Assembly: GCA_965215445.1 (NCBI GenBank)
Contig: CBDCDT010000002.1
Span: 62,001-126,000 of the forward strand
DNA: 64,000 nt
Source: CBDBLK01 sp965215445
Lineage (GTDB): Bacteria; Bdellovibrionota; Bacteriovoracia; Bacteriovoracales; Bacteriovoracaceae
Direction: 5' to 3'
In this document: positions 16,536 to 26,374 of the stretch, in pieces
How positions within the stretch are numbered: position 1 is the first letter of the stretch
Layout of the letters: each line of letters starts with the position of its first letter
Notes under the pieces: generated by a model
Told to the model about the DNA's origin: nothing
Seen by the model: the letters and a program-made list of their open reading frames with translations, nothing else
Database searches by the model: none
Made by a program: the position numbers and the translations under genes

Positions 16536-17915
16536 TTAAAAATCACAGTTGCGAGGGGTGCGCGGAAAGGGAATAACATCGCGGATATTGTTCATTCCCG
16601 TAACATAGCGTATCGCCCGCTCAAAACCCAGCCCAAAACCACTGTGAGGAGCACTTCCAAAGTGCCGCAATTCCAAATACCACCACAGGGACTCTTTGGC
16701 AATGCCAACCTCGTCGATGCGCGTTTTCAGTTTTTCTGCGTCGTCTTCACGCTGGGAACCGCCGACGATCTCCCCCACCCCCGGCACCAAGACGTCCATC
16801 GCCCGCACAGTTTTACCATCCGGGTTTTGTTTCATATAAAAGGCCTTGCAATGCTTGGGATAGTCGGTGACGATGACCGGTGCCGAGCAATACTGCTCGG
16901 TGAGGTAGCGCTCGTGTTCGGTTTGCAGCTCCGCCCCCCACTCGGGAGCGTATTCAAAATTTGCGCCACTTTTTTTCAAAACTTCAATGGCGCGCCCGTA
17001 ATCCAGACGCTCAAAGCTTATTTCCACGACCTTTTCCAAATCGGAAAGGAGATCGCGCGAAGTCTCACCTTTTTGCTTGCCCGATCGCTGATGGTATTCG
17101 TTGAGTGCCTGTAATTCTTGCGGGCAATCTTCCAATACCGAACGCACCAGACACTTCAAATAGTCTTCGGCCAAGTCAGCATTGCCCTCCAAATCCACAA
17201 AGGCGGCCTCCGGTTCGACCATCCAAAACTCGGCCAGGTGGCGGGGGGTATTGGAGTTTTCCGCCCGAAATGTCGGCCCAAAAGTGTAGACAGCATTCAG
17301 GCCCAAGGCCAGACATTCGGCCTCCAGTTGTCCGGTCACGCACAAGTGGGCGGGCCTTCCGAAATAATCCCCTTGCAAACTGGTGACGGAGAAAAGTTCT
17401 CCCGCTCCCTCCCCATCGACGGTAGTGAGCACGGGAGTGTTTAAATAATAAAATCCGCGCTGGTCAAAAAAGCGGTGGGTACTCATGGCCATACAGTGGC
17501 GAATTCTAAAAATCGCCCCGAACAGGTTGGTGCGCGCCCGCAAGTGCGCTTTTTGGCGCAAAAATTCCAGTTCCAGTGCCTTTTTTTGCAAGGGATAGCT
17601 GGCATCGGTGGTGCCATAAACGACTACCCGATTGGCCACCATTTCGGCCACCTGTCCTTTGCCTTGGGATTCGACCCAACGGCCGAGCACTCCTACACAG
17701 GCCCCGGTTAAAAGCGCGCTCACATCGGCATAGTTTTCAAGCTCGGCATCGGCAATCACCTGGACAGAAGTCTGGCAAGTTCCATCGTTAATGGTGAGAA
17801 AACTAAACTTGCGCCCCTGGCGCACACTTCTGGCCCAGCCCTGAATCCACACTTCGCGCCCGTCGGGGGCAATATCTGACAATTCTCGAATAGTGGTGCG
17901 CGCGGGAGTGTTCAC
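16536..17915 (-). CDS. asnS: Asparaginyl-tRNA synthetase
   Basis: 459 residues from GTG 17915, close to the 466 of E. coli AsnRS. This start overlaps the stop of the kinase gene as GTGA and has GGGAGG upstream; the longer frame to 18035 is rejected. Seen: N-terminal OB-fold anticodon-binding domain (VWIQGWARSVRQGRKFSFLT), class II motif 2 (FRAENSNTPRHLAEFWMVEPE) region and motif 3 with GFGLGFERAIRYVTGM and IRDVIPFPR. Charges tRNA-Asn with asparagine in the cytoplasm. Confidence 0.96.
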   Translation of the reverse strand: MNTPARTTIRELSDIAPDGREVWIQGWARSVRQGRKFSFLTINDGTCQTSVQVIADAELENYADVSALLTGACVGVLGRWVESQGKGQVAEMVANRVVVYGTTDASYPLQKKALELEFLRQKAHLRARTNLFGAIFRIRHCMAMSTHRFFDQRGFYYLNTPVLTTVDGEGAGELFSVTSLQGDYFGRPAHLCVTGQLEAECLALGLNAVYTFGPTFRAENSNTPRHLAEFWMVEPEAAFVDLEGNADLAEDYLKCLVRSVLEDCPQELQALNEYHQRSGKQKGETSRDLLSDLEKVVEISFERLDYGRAIEVLKKSGANFEYAPEWGAELQTEHERYLTEQYCSAPVIVTDYPKHCKAFYMKQNPDGKTVRAMDVLVPGVGEIVGGSQREDDAEKLKTRIDEVGIAKESLWWYLELRHFGSAPHSGFGLGFERAIRYVTGMNNIRDVIPFPRTPRNCDF

Positions 17916-18919
17916 TCCGAATCCTCCCTGGCCAAAAAGTCCTGCCATAAACCTGTCAGCATCGGCTTGGACAGGCGCGCTCCAAAGTGGGTAACCAAAG
18001 TGCTGGAAGCGTAGCACGCCCAGCGCGCGGCCCAAACAGGGTCTTTGCCCTCGGTGAGAGCGTATAAAAAGGCCCCGGCAAATAAATCTCCGGCACCGTT
18101 GCTGTCAATTGCTTTTACTGAGCGGGTGGGAACGCAAACTTCGCGCCCTCCTTCTATCACCAGCGCACCTTCCGCTCCCAAGGTCACCGCCACCAGTGGG
18201 CATTGTTCGGCCAAGGTAGTGACCGCACTGGAGAGATCGCTTTTTCCGGTCAATCCCAAGGCCTCCCCACGATTGCAAAATAAAAGGTCAACTCCCTCGC
18301 CGATCACTTCTTTAAGTTCATTGCCAAAATGGGTGACCAAACTGGGGTCGCTCAAAGAGAGGGCGGTTTTCACCCCCGCCGCACGGGCCATTTGGCGCGC
18401 TTGAAGAAGTGCCTTTTTGGCCTTTCCATTGGCCACCAAATAACCTTCGATATAGAGATATTCAGAATTCCCCAGGGCCTTGACGTCCAATTCCCGCCCC
18501 CCCCATTCGGTGGTGGCCCCCAAAAAAGTGAGCATACTGCGTTCGGCATCGGGGGTGATAAAAACCAGACATTTGCCGGTCACACCCGCTTCCCGCTCTC
18601 CCCCCAAATTACTGTCGACTCCCTGATCCAGCAGATCGGCGTGATAAAAATCCCCTGCCTCGTCTTTTGCCACTCGACACGACAAAAAAGCACGCCCTCC
18701 CAATTGCGTCAGGGCAATGGCGGTATTGGCGGCACTGCCCCCACAAGTGCGCTTGCGGGGAACGCCCTCCATGCACTTTAAAAGCTGTTCCTGGCGCGCT
18801 TCATCGACCAGGGCCATGACCCCTTTTTCCACGTCCATGCGTTCAAGGAAATCGTCATCAACCTCGATTTCCACATCGACCAAAGCATTTCCCAGAGCAC
18901 AAATATGGTACTTCTTCAT
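17912..18919 (-). CDS. PfkB-family adenosine kinase
   Basis: 335 residues. Seen: N-terminal ALGNALVDVEIEVDDDFLE, PfkB signature 1 TCGGSAANTAIALTQLGG and signature 2 with catalytic Asp DSNGAGDLFAGAFLYAL. The N-terminal GNALVD form is that of bacterial adenosine kinases in the PfkB family, which phosphorylate adenosine to AMP; another sugar or nucleoside substrate is possible. Lies 33 bases after the metalloprotease gene and is translationally coupled to asnS. Confidence 0.88.
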   Translation of the reverse strand: MKKYHICALGNALVDVEIEVDDDFLERMDVEKGVMALVDEARQEQLLKCMEGVPRKRTCGGSAANTAIALTQLGGRAFLSCRVAKDEAGDFYHADLLDQGVDSNLGGEREAGVTGKCLVFITPDAERSMLTFLGATTEWGGRELDVKALGNSEYLYIEGYLVANGKAKKALLQARQMARAAGVKTALSLSDPSLVTHFGNELKEVIGEGVDLLFCNRGEALGLTGKSDLSSAVTTLAEQCPLVAVTLGAEGALVIEGGREVCVPTRSVKAIDSNGAGDLFAGAFLYALTEGKDPVWAARWACYASSTLVTHFGARLSKPMLTGLWQDFLAREDSE

Positions 18920-18952
18920 TCGAGATGACCTGAAATATGAGCGCTTACAAAG

Positions 18953-21900
18953 CTAGAAGGAAACGCCCACGTTCTGCTGAGGTATGCTAATCAAAGCGTC
19001 CAGCAAATTATTTCTAATACCCTCTTTCGATTCGGCATCTCCCGTGTAGTAAAGCAAATCCAGGTAACCGATATCGAGGAATTTTTGTACCACTCCCCGG
19101 GTTTGAGCATGCTTGACCCTGTAGGCCTGTAGCGCCTCAGTCACCCTGTGTTGACCCCACCTCTGTGTCAACCCACCCATAAGGGACTGGAAAATTTGCA
19201 TATTGCCTGCAGAGAGATGTGCCCTCCTCTCAAGTTCAAAAACGTCATTGGCCAACAAATCCGACACTGCTTTGACATCCATCACGTTGTTCAAAATGGC
19301 CTGAACTTGCTGGTCAATGGCCGAATTGGACTTGGCCTCGCGGTGAGGATTTTCCCTTGCGCCTTCGCTGGGGGCAACAGTGATGGGTTCAATTCCGGTT
19401 TGAGCTTGAGCGGCCGCCGTTCCCAATGAAGATGGCCACTGATGAGATGGGGGTTCTGTGGCCGGTTCTGTGGGCGTTGCTTCAACCTCTTCTTTGCTTT
19501 CTTCAATCTCTGTGACTTCCTCTGTTTCGGCAACAGCACCCTCTTCTTTAACAGGAGGAGGAGCAGTTAACTCCGCCAAGGCCTGGTCTATGGTTCCAGA
19601 ATTGGCATCCAATCCGCCCTCCAACAGGTCGATCAACTTCGCCGCCAGACCATTTCTTTCGCTGGCAACATAAGTTTGATTAATGCCGGGAATTGAGTAA
19701 GATTTTGCCTCGCTTTCTCCCTCGGCCAAAGCGTTGGGAGTCATAAAGGTGGAATGGTAGCGCCCCACGGTCATAAAATCCCTCAAAGCGTGAACTCGGG
19801 AAAGGATTCCGAGGTTGTTGGGCAACTCGCGCTCTGGAACTTCGGAAGCATTGGCCGCCATACGCAACATCACCGGCCCAATACTCCAGAAGTCTTGATT
19901 GGGAAAGGGAAGAAAAAGGCGCAAAAAGCGATGGTAATCGGGACTCGGTGTCGAGTAGTTAACGTTTCCAGTTAAGGTCGTCGTATAGTATTCAAAACCA
20001 TTGGAGGCCCTAAAGGGAATCTCCCCTCTCAAAGGCAGGGTGTAACTGTAATGCTCAATGAGGTTGCCCAACTCCTCATTAAAGGCAGGGTGCTCAAAAT
20101 AGGAGCGGTAGACGTTGCCTCCACGAGTCGTCATCAAACCTTGATAGGTGAGAATTTCCATCGCCAACAACTTTTCCATCCATGCACCACGAACCTCCAA
20201 GTCTCCCACATAACTGCGAATACCTCTGCGGGGAAAAGCGGCCACGTCGTTGTGTATTTGTCCCCGCTCTCCGAGAATGTTAATCCTGACACCCCGGCTC
20301 CTGAGGCGCTGTCCATAAAGATGTTGGTAGTATTGGGCCACCAAAGGGTTGTGGCAATCGGTCAAGCCATACACATCAATCATCCTTCCCTCGCTGTGGG
20401 GAAAGGCCATGTAAGACCAGCGGGCAATATTGGCAATGTCTTTGCCTAAACTTAAAAAGACTTCCCTGCTTCTCGGGCCTTGTTGATGATCCACCAAAGA
20501 AGCGTGACACACCTTATCCGGCATTTTCACCAAATCCAAAAGAAAACGCCCGGCCGTGTTGTTGGCGTAAATGATGTCTTCCAATTGCCTACACATGGAC
20601 GCCGTACCAGAGTCTTTATTGGCAAAAGCGGCACTACAACCCCAAGACAAAGTGCCTTCGGGAACAGTGCCCTGAAGCTGGTTGGCGGCCCATTGCCACA
20701 TCTCGTGAAAAGTGCGAACGCCTGCCAGTTCCCGGTAAATCGAAATCAAATGCCAAATGTGGTCTCGCTCACTCATATTGTCGCGCAACCAACGCACATT
20801 TCTGACAGCGTAGGAATCGCGGTACTCACGAATCCGAAAATCCAAAAGTTCTCTGATGGTACTGCCCTCGTCAAAGACGTTGCAAAACAAACTTTGACCA
20901 CGATCTTCGTCAGTGCAATAGCGAAAATTGGCCCCCGAGGGAACATGACTGGCCAAAACACCGTCGGGCAATTGATACATTTTCAGTACCACTGCCCGAT
21001 TTTGAAGCTGCTTGGGCGCGCTCTTTTGAACGTGCTCATAAAACAAATCTCCCGAATTTTGACTGGCCAATTCTTCGCAAACCGGCATGGGAGTCCCTTG
21101 CGGGTGGGAGACTTGTTGCCCATTCTCCGGTCTGCAATAAACCAGAGTCGGCATTTCCCGATTGTAGGCATACCTCAAGGCGGCAATGTCGTAGGGGCCA
21201 AAAGTGCTCAACTCGCTCACACCCCAAGTGCTGTAGTCCATAATGGAGCTGGAACTGGTTTTGGCGTTTAAACCCAAAACCTGTTGCGCTTCTTCACCCC
21301 AGTAATGATTTTTGTCGGCCGAGCCGTAAAAGTTGTGGCGCAGGCCCAGGTTGTGGCCGATTTCGTGAATTAACACGGGTACATAGGAGTTGGTTACCAA
21401 AATCTCCAATAATTGCCGTTGCTGTCCCCGATTCAAAGACATCCAGGGGCGCAAGCGTCCCGCCTGATCTCTCACTCCGGAAACGGCATTGATCTGGTCG
21501 AGTGTGGCCTGGCCTAATTGCTTTAAGTTGAGTTTGTCGACAGTGTAGCCGTTATTCCTCTGCAAAACACGAAGGCCCTGCTTTCGAGTTTTAAGTGCCT
21601 GTAAAATGCGCTGGGAGCGCTCGACTTCAAACTGGGAAACATTTCCCTGCGCCATCGACTTTTGAAGTTTGGCAGAAAAGACCTCAAAACTGACCTCGTC
21701 CAAATCCCGGGTTCTAAAATTTTTCCACTGGTCGATAGGATTTTCTGATGCGCCAGAGAGAAAATTTTCCCAGGCCTCAGTATCCTGATTGCTTTCGACA
21801 AATGTTGGCCGCTCCAACAAAGGCATCACAAAATCTTTCTGCTCGGCGGGTGGTGGCCCGATATTTCTAGGAGATAAAGCGACGGATTCAGAGTTCATAA

Positions 21901-23266
21901 GCTGCTCTCTGAAGTTGGCCTTGGGCACGGCCAAACCTTTTTGCCAACTCTCTACGACAGGGGGAGGAACCGAAGTATCTCCACTCGCGTCGCGTATTTC
22001 CCTGGCCCTCAACAAATAATAGGAGTAGGGCGCATTGTACTCCAGCGAACCCTTGTACATGTTGGCGTGGGCGCGAATAATTTCTCCCGTCCTGGGATTG
22101 GCCACGGAAGGCCCGTAGCCCAGCAGTGGAGAAGCAATGTCTTCAATCAGGTTGAGCATGGTATTGCGCAAATCCCCCGATCGGGTGTTTTCATCTCCCT
22201 GTACCAAATTCAAGCGCAGCTTGACCCGGTTTTTTTCCAGCGTGAAATTCATGCGCTCAAAGGCCTCTTCAGTGGCGCGCTTGAGGTAGGCGTTGTCGGG
22301 TTTGGCAAATTCTTTGCCGAGCGTGTAGGTCACCAGGCGGTTGCCCTTTGCATCTACCGTTCCCTTCTTCAAAGGACTCCAGCGCTGCATATAATAATCT
22401 CTGTCGGTTCGACCAATGATGTCCTTGTGTTTGTGTTTACTGGAGAAAAAACCGTAAATGCGCTGGTCTTCAATGGGGTATTCAATCGCCTGGTAATCCG
22501 GGTCGCTAATCTTTTCCAAATCGGCAAAGTTAAACGAAATGCGGGTGTTAAAAGTCCCCCCGTTCTCATCCAATTTCTCCATAAATTCTTCATAACCACC
22601 GCTCCCATACCACAATTGCAAAATACATTCGTGAGTGTCAGCAAAGCGATAAGATTTTTCAATTTCGATGTTGATAAAATGGCGGCCGATTTCCCGGCGC
22701 ACTAAACGCCCATCCACTTCGGAAAAACAGGAATCATCTGTGGTGGGCAACATCAACGAATCAAATTCGCGTACGGCAATATCCTTAAACTCGGGAAGAA
22801 AGTGATCCCGCTCCTGCCAATGGGTTTCGGTGTTGACTTCTTCGCGGTTGTTGCACTCATCATCTTCGTTGAGGGCACAACGAAAGGCCAAATACTCCCC
22901 GGGAATGGTGAGAATCGGTTTTTCGTTTAAGGGATTGTCCCGATAGCGCGCCTCATCTTCCACTTGGTAGGCGGTGAGTCCCCCCTCTTCCCAGCGCCAT
23001 TTCACGATCCGCTCCTTGCCTTGCATGTAGGGGCGCATGGACTCGGTAAAGCGCGGAACTCCCATCGTCGAAGAGGTGTACAAATACTCTCTCTCCGTAT
23101 CTATGGTCGCTCTGGAAACCAAATTTTGATCTTTATAAAGCACATCGTAGGGGCGCTCTTTGGCACAGCCGAGAAGTACTCCCCAAAAACTCAGCACGGC
23201 GACCATGCCACAAACGAGATCAATCGGGCATCTTCTCAATCCTTGTTTCTCGTCAATCCGTTTCAT
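18953..23266 (-). CDS. Large zinc-dependent metalloprotease lipoprotein
   Basis: 1437 residues from ATG 23266, which has GGAGG six bases upstream; the ATG two codons earlier sits directly on that ribosome site. Lipobox FWGVLLGCAK after a hydrophobic stretch. Seen: HEIGHNLGLRHNF at about residue 634, a metzincin-style HExxHxxxxxH zinc site, and SSSIMDYSTWG soon after, which fits the Met-turn. The C-terminal third includes a Glu/Pro-rich linker (EEGAVAETEEVTEIEESKEE). Likely exposed on the cell surface or in the periplasm. Follows an outer-membrane protein gene by 38 bases. Confidence 0.87.
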   Translation of the reverse strand: MKRIDEKQGLRRCPIDLVCGMVAVLSFWGVLLGCAKERPYDVLYKDQNLVSRATIDTEREYLYTSSTMGVPRFTESMRPYMQGKERIVKWRWEEGGLTAYQVEDEARYRDNPLNEKPILTIPGEYLAFRCALNEDDECNNREEVNTETHWQERDHFLPEFKDIAVREFDSLMLPTTDDSCFSEVDGRLVRREIGRHFINIEIEKSYRFADTHECILQLWYGSGGYEEFMEKLDENGGTFNTRISFNFADLEKISDPDYQAIEYPIEDQRIYGFFSSKHKHKDIIGRTDRDYYMQRWSPLKKGTVDAKGNRLVTYTLGKEFAKPDNAYLKRATEEAFERMNFTLEKNRVKLRLNLVQGDENTRSGDLRNTMLNLIEDIASPLLGYGPSVANPRTGEIIRAHANMYKGSLEYNAPYSYYLLRAREIRDASGDTSVPPPVVESWQKGLAVPKANFREQLMNSESVALSPRNIGPPPAEQKDFVMPLLERPTFVESNQDTEAWENFLSGASENPIDQWKNFRTRDLDEVSFEVFSAKLQKSMAQGNVSQFEVERSQRILQALKTRKQGLRVLQRNNGYTVDKLNLKQLGQATLDQINAVSGVRDQAGRLRPWMSLNRGQQRQLLEILVTNSYVPVLIHEIGHNLGLRHNFYGSADKNHYWGEEAQQVLGLNAKTSSSSIMDYSTWGVSELSTFGPYDIAALRYAYNREMPTLVYCRPENGQQVSHPQGTPMPVCEELASQNSGDLFYEHVQKSAPKQLQNRAVVLKMYQLPDGVLASHVPSGANFRYCTDEDRGQSLFCNVFDEGSTIRELLDFRIREYRDSYAVRNVRWLRDNMSERDHIWHLISIYRELAGVRTFHEMWQWAANQLQGTVPEGTLSWGCSAAFANKDSGTASMCRQLEDIIYANNTAGRFLLDLVKMPDKVCHASLVDHQQGPRSREVFLSLGKDIANIARWSYMAFPHSEGRMIDVYGLTDCHNPLVAQYYQHLYGQRLRSRGVRINILGERGQIHNDVAAFPRRGIRSYVGDLEVRGAWMEKLLAMEILTYQGLMTTRGGNVYRSYFEHPAFNEELGNLIEHYSYTLPLRGEIPFRASNGFEYYTTTLTGNVNYSTPSPDYHRFLRLFLPFPNQDFWSIGPVMLRMAANASEVPERELPNNLGILSRVHALRDFMTVGRYHSTFMTPNALAEGESEAKSYSIPGINQTYVASERNGLAAKLIDLLEGGLDANSGTIDQALAELTAPPPVKEEGAVAETEEVTEIEESKEEVEATPTEPATEPPSHQWPSSLGTAAAQAQTGIEPITVAPSEGARENPHREAKSNSAIDQQVQAILNNVMDVKAVSDLLANDVFELERRAHLSAGNMQIFQSLMGGLTQRWGQHRVTEALQAYRVKHAQTRGVVQKFLDIGYLDLLYYTGDAESKEGIRNNLLDALISIPQQNVGVSF

Positions 23267-23304
23267 TTCCATCCTCCCCTAATGTTATTTGCACCCTGAA
23301 ACGT

Positions 23305-24168
23305 TCAGAGCATCCATCCTAGGCCCATATAAATTCGCGAAACATCGTCATCAAAAAAGCGCACGTCAGAATCGCTGCCATTAATATGTAGTGCCGATCC
23401 ACCGATATAGTGACCAATGGTGGCCTCCCAATTTCCGGCAAAATTGTAGCTTAGCGCCTGGCCAAAACTGAAACTATCCCGAGAACTTCCCCTGTAAGAC
23501 CAGCGCCGGGTGTAGGCCTGCTCCAAAAGCAGGTTCATCTGATCAGTAAAAGCGTAGCTAAAAACCAGATCGTGCCCCAGGGCATAACGGGAATTGGGTT
23601 CTCCCGAAACTTGTTGAGCGTAGCGATGAACATACCTCGTCACCGAAGGGGAATAACTCACCTTAAGGCCGGTCAACCAATCCCTGCCAGCATCATAAGT
23701 CAGTGCCGGGGCGACTTCTGTACCTACCAAGAGCGAGCGCGACTTGCGGGAAGCGGGACTCAAAGGCAGGGCAAAACCCAACGAACCACTAAGGGTCAGG
23801 ACGGGACTCAAAGCGCGGGAAAATCCCGAGAGAGTCCATCCCACGTCGCTAAACGAGGACTCCCGATAACCATCCAGGTCTTTACTCAGCAAAATTTCGA
23901 CGGAATTTCTGATTCCCCTCGGAGAAGTCAGAGCGACACCTACGATGGTATGACTGATTATGCTATGACGGGAATTCTCCCATTCGTGCAGACTGGTTTC
24001 CAATAGCTGGGAGACAATTCCCCGGAGTTGCTTTTTGCTCCCAGAGGAATCGGTCTGAATTTGGGATTCCGAAAGGGAAGGGCCAACGGCATAGAGGTTT
24101 CCAAGGCCCAAAAAACACAAAACGAAAAAAATTGACCGTAATCCCGTATTTGCTGCTTTGCACTTCAA
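23305..24168 (-). CDS. Outer-membrane beta-barrel-like protein
   Basis: 287 residues; TTG start at 24168 with GGAG at proper spacing. Signal peptide (FFVLCFLGLGNLYA). The body alternates polar and hydrophobic residues (LTGLKVSYSPSVTRYVHRY, HDLVFSYAFTDQMNLLLEQA) as in transmembrane strands and ends with VSRIYMGLGWML. No named family recognised. Its closeness to the metalloprotease gene suggests co-expression. Confidence 0.72.
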   Translation of the reverse strand: MKCKAANTGLRSIFFVLCFLGLGNLYAVGPSLSESQIQTDSSGSKKQLRGIVSQLLETSLHEWENSRHSIISHTIVGVALTSPRGIRNSVEILLSKDLDGYRESSFSDVGWTLSGFSRALSPVLTLSGSLGFALPLSPASRKSRSLLVGTEVAPALTYDAGRDWLTGLKVSYSPSVTRYVHRYAQQVSGEPNSRYALGHDLVFSYAFTDQMNLLLEQAYTRRWSYRGSSRDSFSFGQALSYNFAGNWEATIGHYIGGSALHINGSDSDVRFFDDDVSRIYMGLGWML

Positions 24169-24295
24169 AATGACTCCTTCAAGCTAAAAAACTCGGTGAA
24201 CTCCTTAATATCCCACCGTTTATTCATTCAACAAGGAAAAGTAAGATAATTTCACACACTCGCCCCATCATGTCAATCTCGAAAGTGCGTCATTT

Positions 24296-24793
24296 CTACA
24301 TGGTATAGCTGGCAGATTGGCCGGGCGTTTCCTCAACTTCCACTTCCAGGCCCTGAAAGCTGAAATGGTGTTTTTTACACACTTCGTCTTTGATTTGATG
24401 GGCCAAATAAAACGCCAGCCTCTCCGCCGAAGTATTGCTTAGGGGCAAAATCAGCACGTCGCTTTGGGGCAATGACATGCGCGATCCATCGGGAAGAAAA
24501 AGCAAAAAGTTGGAAGCCTCTTTCTCAATGCCCAAATGCCGGTTTTTGCCGGGAAGCAAACATTTGTGATCGAGGGCGTCGCAGACCTTGCGCACAATGG
24601 GCTTAATATCCAGGAAATCAAACACCATGTCCTCCTCTTCCGAACACGGCCCATCACCCTTAACGCTCACCCGATAATTGTGCCCGTGCAGCGGCTCCCG
24701 CGTCCCATCTTGAAAAATCAGAAAATGGGATGCCGCAAAATTGAAATATTGCTTGTAAACCCTGATAGAAAAATTGGCATCGTTCGTCTTCAT
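24296..24793 (-). CDS. 6-pyruvoyl-tetrahydropterin synthase family protein (PTPS-III-like)
   Basis: 165 residues. Seen: zinc ligands in FAASHFLIF and LHGHNYRVSV, plus DLDIK-like FDFLDIKPIVR and ALDHKCL, all typical of the QueD/PTPS fold. The catalytic Cys of QueD (C-x3-HGH) is absent; instead the sequence is R-E-P-L-H-G-H, matching the E-x-x-H-G-H pattern reported for PTPS-III enzymes that replace FolB in folate synthesis. So a role in folate rather than queuosine synthesis is suggested. Divergent from the RNase H gene. Confidence 0.87.
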   Translation of the reverse strand: MKTNDANFSIRVYKQYFNFAASHFLIFQDGTREPLHGHNYRVSVKGDGPCSEEEDMVFDFLDIKPIVRKVCDALDHKCLLPGKNRHLGIEKEASNFLLFLPDGSRMSLPQSDVLILPLSNTSAERLAFYLAHQIKDEVCKKHHFSFQGLEVEVEETPGQSASYTM

Positions 24794-24889
24794 GGGGCCT
24801 GTCTACCACAAAAGACGCAAAGAGCGAAAGAGGCAGTGTCAAAGATTTTGGGCCTTGCCGACCCCGCGCCTTTCGCCTATAGTGGCCGT

Positions 24890-25537
24890 GTGGTTTCAAG
24901 ACAACGCATAAAAAAAGCACTGGCCCTGCTCGAAACGCATCTGCCCTCCACTCCCGAGGTTCAGACCTCTTTGGAGCACTTGCGCCAGGCGTGTGAAAAC
25001 CAGACCTGGCCAAAAGAAACAATAGGGGTTGATCCCGAATCTTTTCCCATCCCCGAAGCTGTCTCGAAAGCGGGGGGAATCGCCCTCTTTTCAGACGGGG
25101 CGTGTCGCGGCAATCCTGGCCCTGGCTCTTGGGGAATGTTGGGACAAAACGCCCGCGCCGAAAGGCTTTTTGAAAGTTCTGGCGTGGAAATGAACACCAC
25201 CAACAACCGCATGGAAATGATGGGTGCCATTGAGGCCCTCAAAGCGGCGGCAGAATATTGCAACGATTCCGGCCAAAACCCGCCCTTGTGGTTATACAGC
25301 GACGGCCGCTATGTGGTGGACGGCATGAATTCCTGGATCAAAAATTGGAAGGCCAAAGGATGGAAAAAGGCCGACGGCAAAAGGCCCGAAAATATTGACC
25401 TATGGCGCGAACTTGACCGTTTAAGTTGCCAATTTGAAAAACTGACCTTTGCCTGGGTCAAGGGCCATGCGGGCCACCCGCAAAATGAATACTGCGATCG
25501 CATCGCCAACCTAGCGCTGGATGACGCCGGTTTTTAG
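24890..25537 (+). CDS. rnhA: Ribonuclease H (type I) with N-terminal extension
   Basis: Start uncertain: GTG at 24890 is chosen (215 residues) since the frame further upstream runs into the divergent gene. The RNase H domain begins near residue 64 with ALFSDGACRGNPGPGSWG; catalytic D, E, D, D are all visible (SDGAC, NNRMEMMGAIEAL, YSDGRYVVDGM, NEYCDRIANLAL). It cleaves RNA in RNA-DNA hybrids. The N-terminal 60 residues are helical (RQRIKKALALLETHLP) and not part of the usual E. coli-type enzyme. Confidence 0.92.
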   Translation: MVSRQRIKKALALLETHLPSTPEVQTSLEHLRQACENQTWPKETIGVDPESFPIPEAVSKAGGIALFSDGACRGNPGPGSWGMLGQNARAERLFESSGVEMNTTNNRMEMMGAIEALKAAAEYCNDSGQNPPLWLYSDGRYVVDGMNSWIKNWKAKGWKKADGKRPENIDLWRELDRLSCQFEKLTFAWVKGHAGHPQNEYCDRIANLALDDAGF

Positions 25538-25623
25538 ACTTGTAATTTCGTGTGGTTGTGGCCATGCTTTTAACTCCAACCAAAAATATCGCCGTTTGAA
25601 GCGATACAACACGGAGGTCTCTC

Positions 25624-26367
25624 ATGCACAAAACATTCTTTCTTTTGGCCGGATTAATATTTGCGAGTGGATGGCTCGCCGGCTGTCAGGAAAAATCCGC
25701 CGAACCCAAAAGCGAAGACGAAAAGGTCATCTATACTTTCGGGCATCTGATGGGTTCCCGTCTGCAAAATCTCAATATGTCCTCACAGGAAATTGACATG
25801 GCCCTTCAGGGAGTGAGAGACGGTGCTGAAAAAAGCAAAGCCAAAGTCAATATTGCCGAACACCGTATGCAAATTGGCAAACTCATGCGTGATCGCTCTC
25901 GCGTCGCCGCCAAAAAATTCAAGGAGGAAGGAGAGGCCTTTATCAAAAAATTTGTCGAGTCGGAAGGGGCAACCAAAACCGAGTCGGGCCTGGCCTACAA
26001 ACTAATGCTCAAGGGAGAGGGAAAAACCCCCAAACCCACCGACATCGTCAAAGTCCACTATCACGGAACCTTGATTGACGGAACCGTTTTTGACAGTTCA
26101 GTAGAGCGCAAACAACCCGCCGAATTTCCCTTGAATAGGGTTATCAAGGGCTGGACGGAAGGCCTGCAATTGGTGGGCAAGGGCGGAAAAATCAAACTGG
26201 CCATTCCCTCAGACCTGGGCTACGGAGATCGCGGCAGCCCTCCCAAAATTCCCGGCGGTTCCACACTGGTCTTTGAAGTCGAGTTGCTGGAAATCAAAAA
26301 TGCACCTCCGGCCAAAAAGAAGGCCTCTGCCAAAAAGACAAAAAGGCGCACAAAAAAGAAGAGCTAG
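25624..26367 (+). CDS. FKBP-type peptidyl-prolyl isomerase lipoprotein (Mip/FkpA-like)
   Basis: 247 residues; ATG preceded by GGAGG. Lipoprotein signal ending ASGWLAGC. Then an N-terminal dimerisation-type helical region (SEDEKVIYTFGHLMGSRLQ ... MALQGVRDG) and a C-terminal FKBP domain (DIVKVHYHGTLIDGTVFDSS, VIKGWTEGLQL, IPSDLGYGDRG). The tail is very basic (KKKASAKKTKRRTKKKS), which is unusual and may bind an acidic partner. Acts as a periplasmic folding helper. Confidence 0.94.
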   Translation: MHKTFFLLAGLIFASGWLAGCQEKSAEPKSEDEKVIYTFGHLMGSRLQNLNMSSQEIDMALQGVRDGAEKSKAKVNIAEHRMQIGKLMRDRSRVAAKKFKEEGEAFIKKFVESEGATKTESGLAYKLMLKGEGKTPKPTDIVKVHYHGTLIDGTVFDSSVERKQPAEFPLNRVIKGWTEGLQLVGKGGKIKLAIPSDLGYGDRGSPPKIPGGSTLVFEVELLEIKNAPPAKKKASAKKTKRRTKKKS

Positions 26368-26374
26368 TAACTTT

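Noticed and set aside
17916..18035. N-terminal extension of asnS
   Set aside because: GTG at 17915 makes a GTGA overlap and a normal AsnRS length; the extension is not AsnRS-like.
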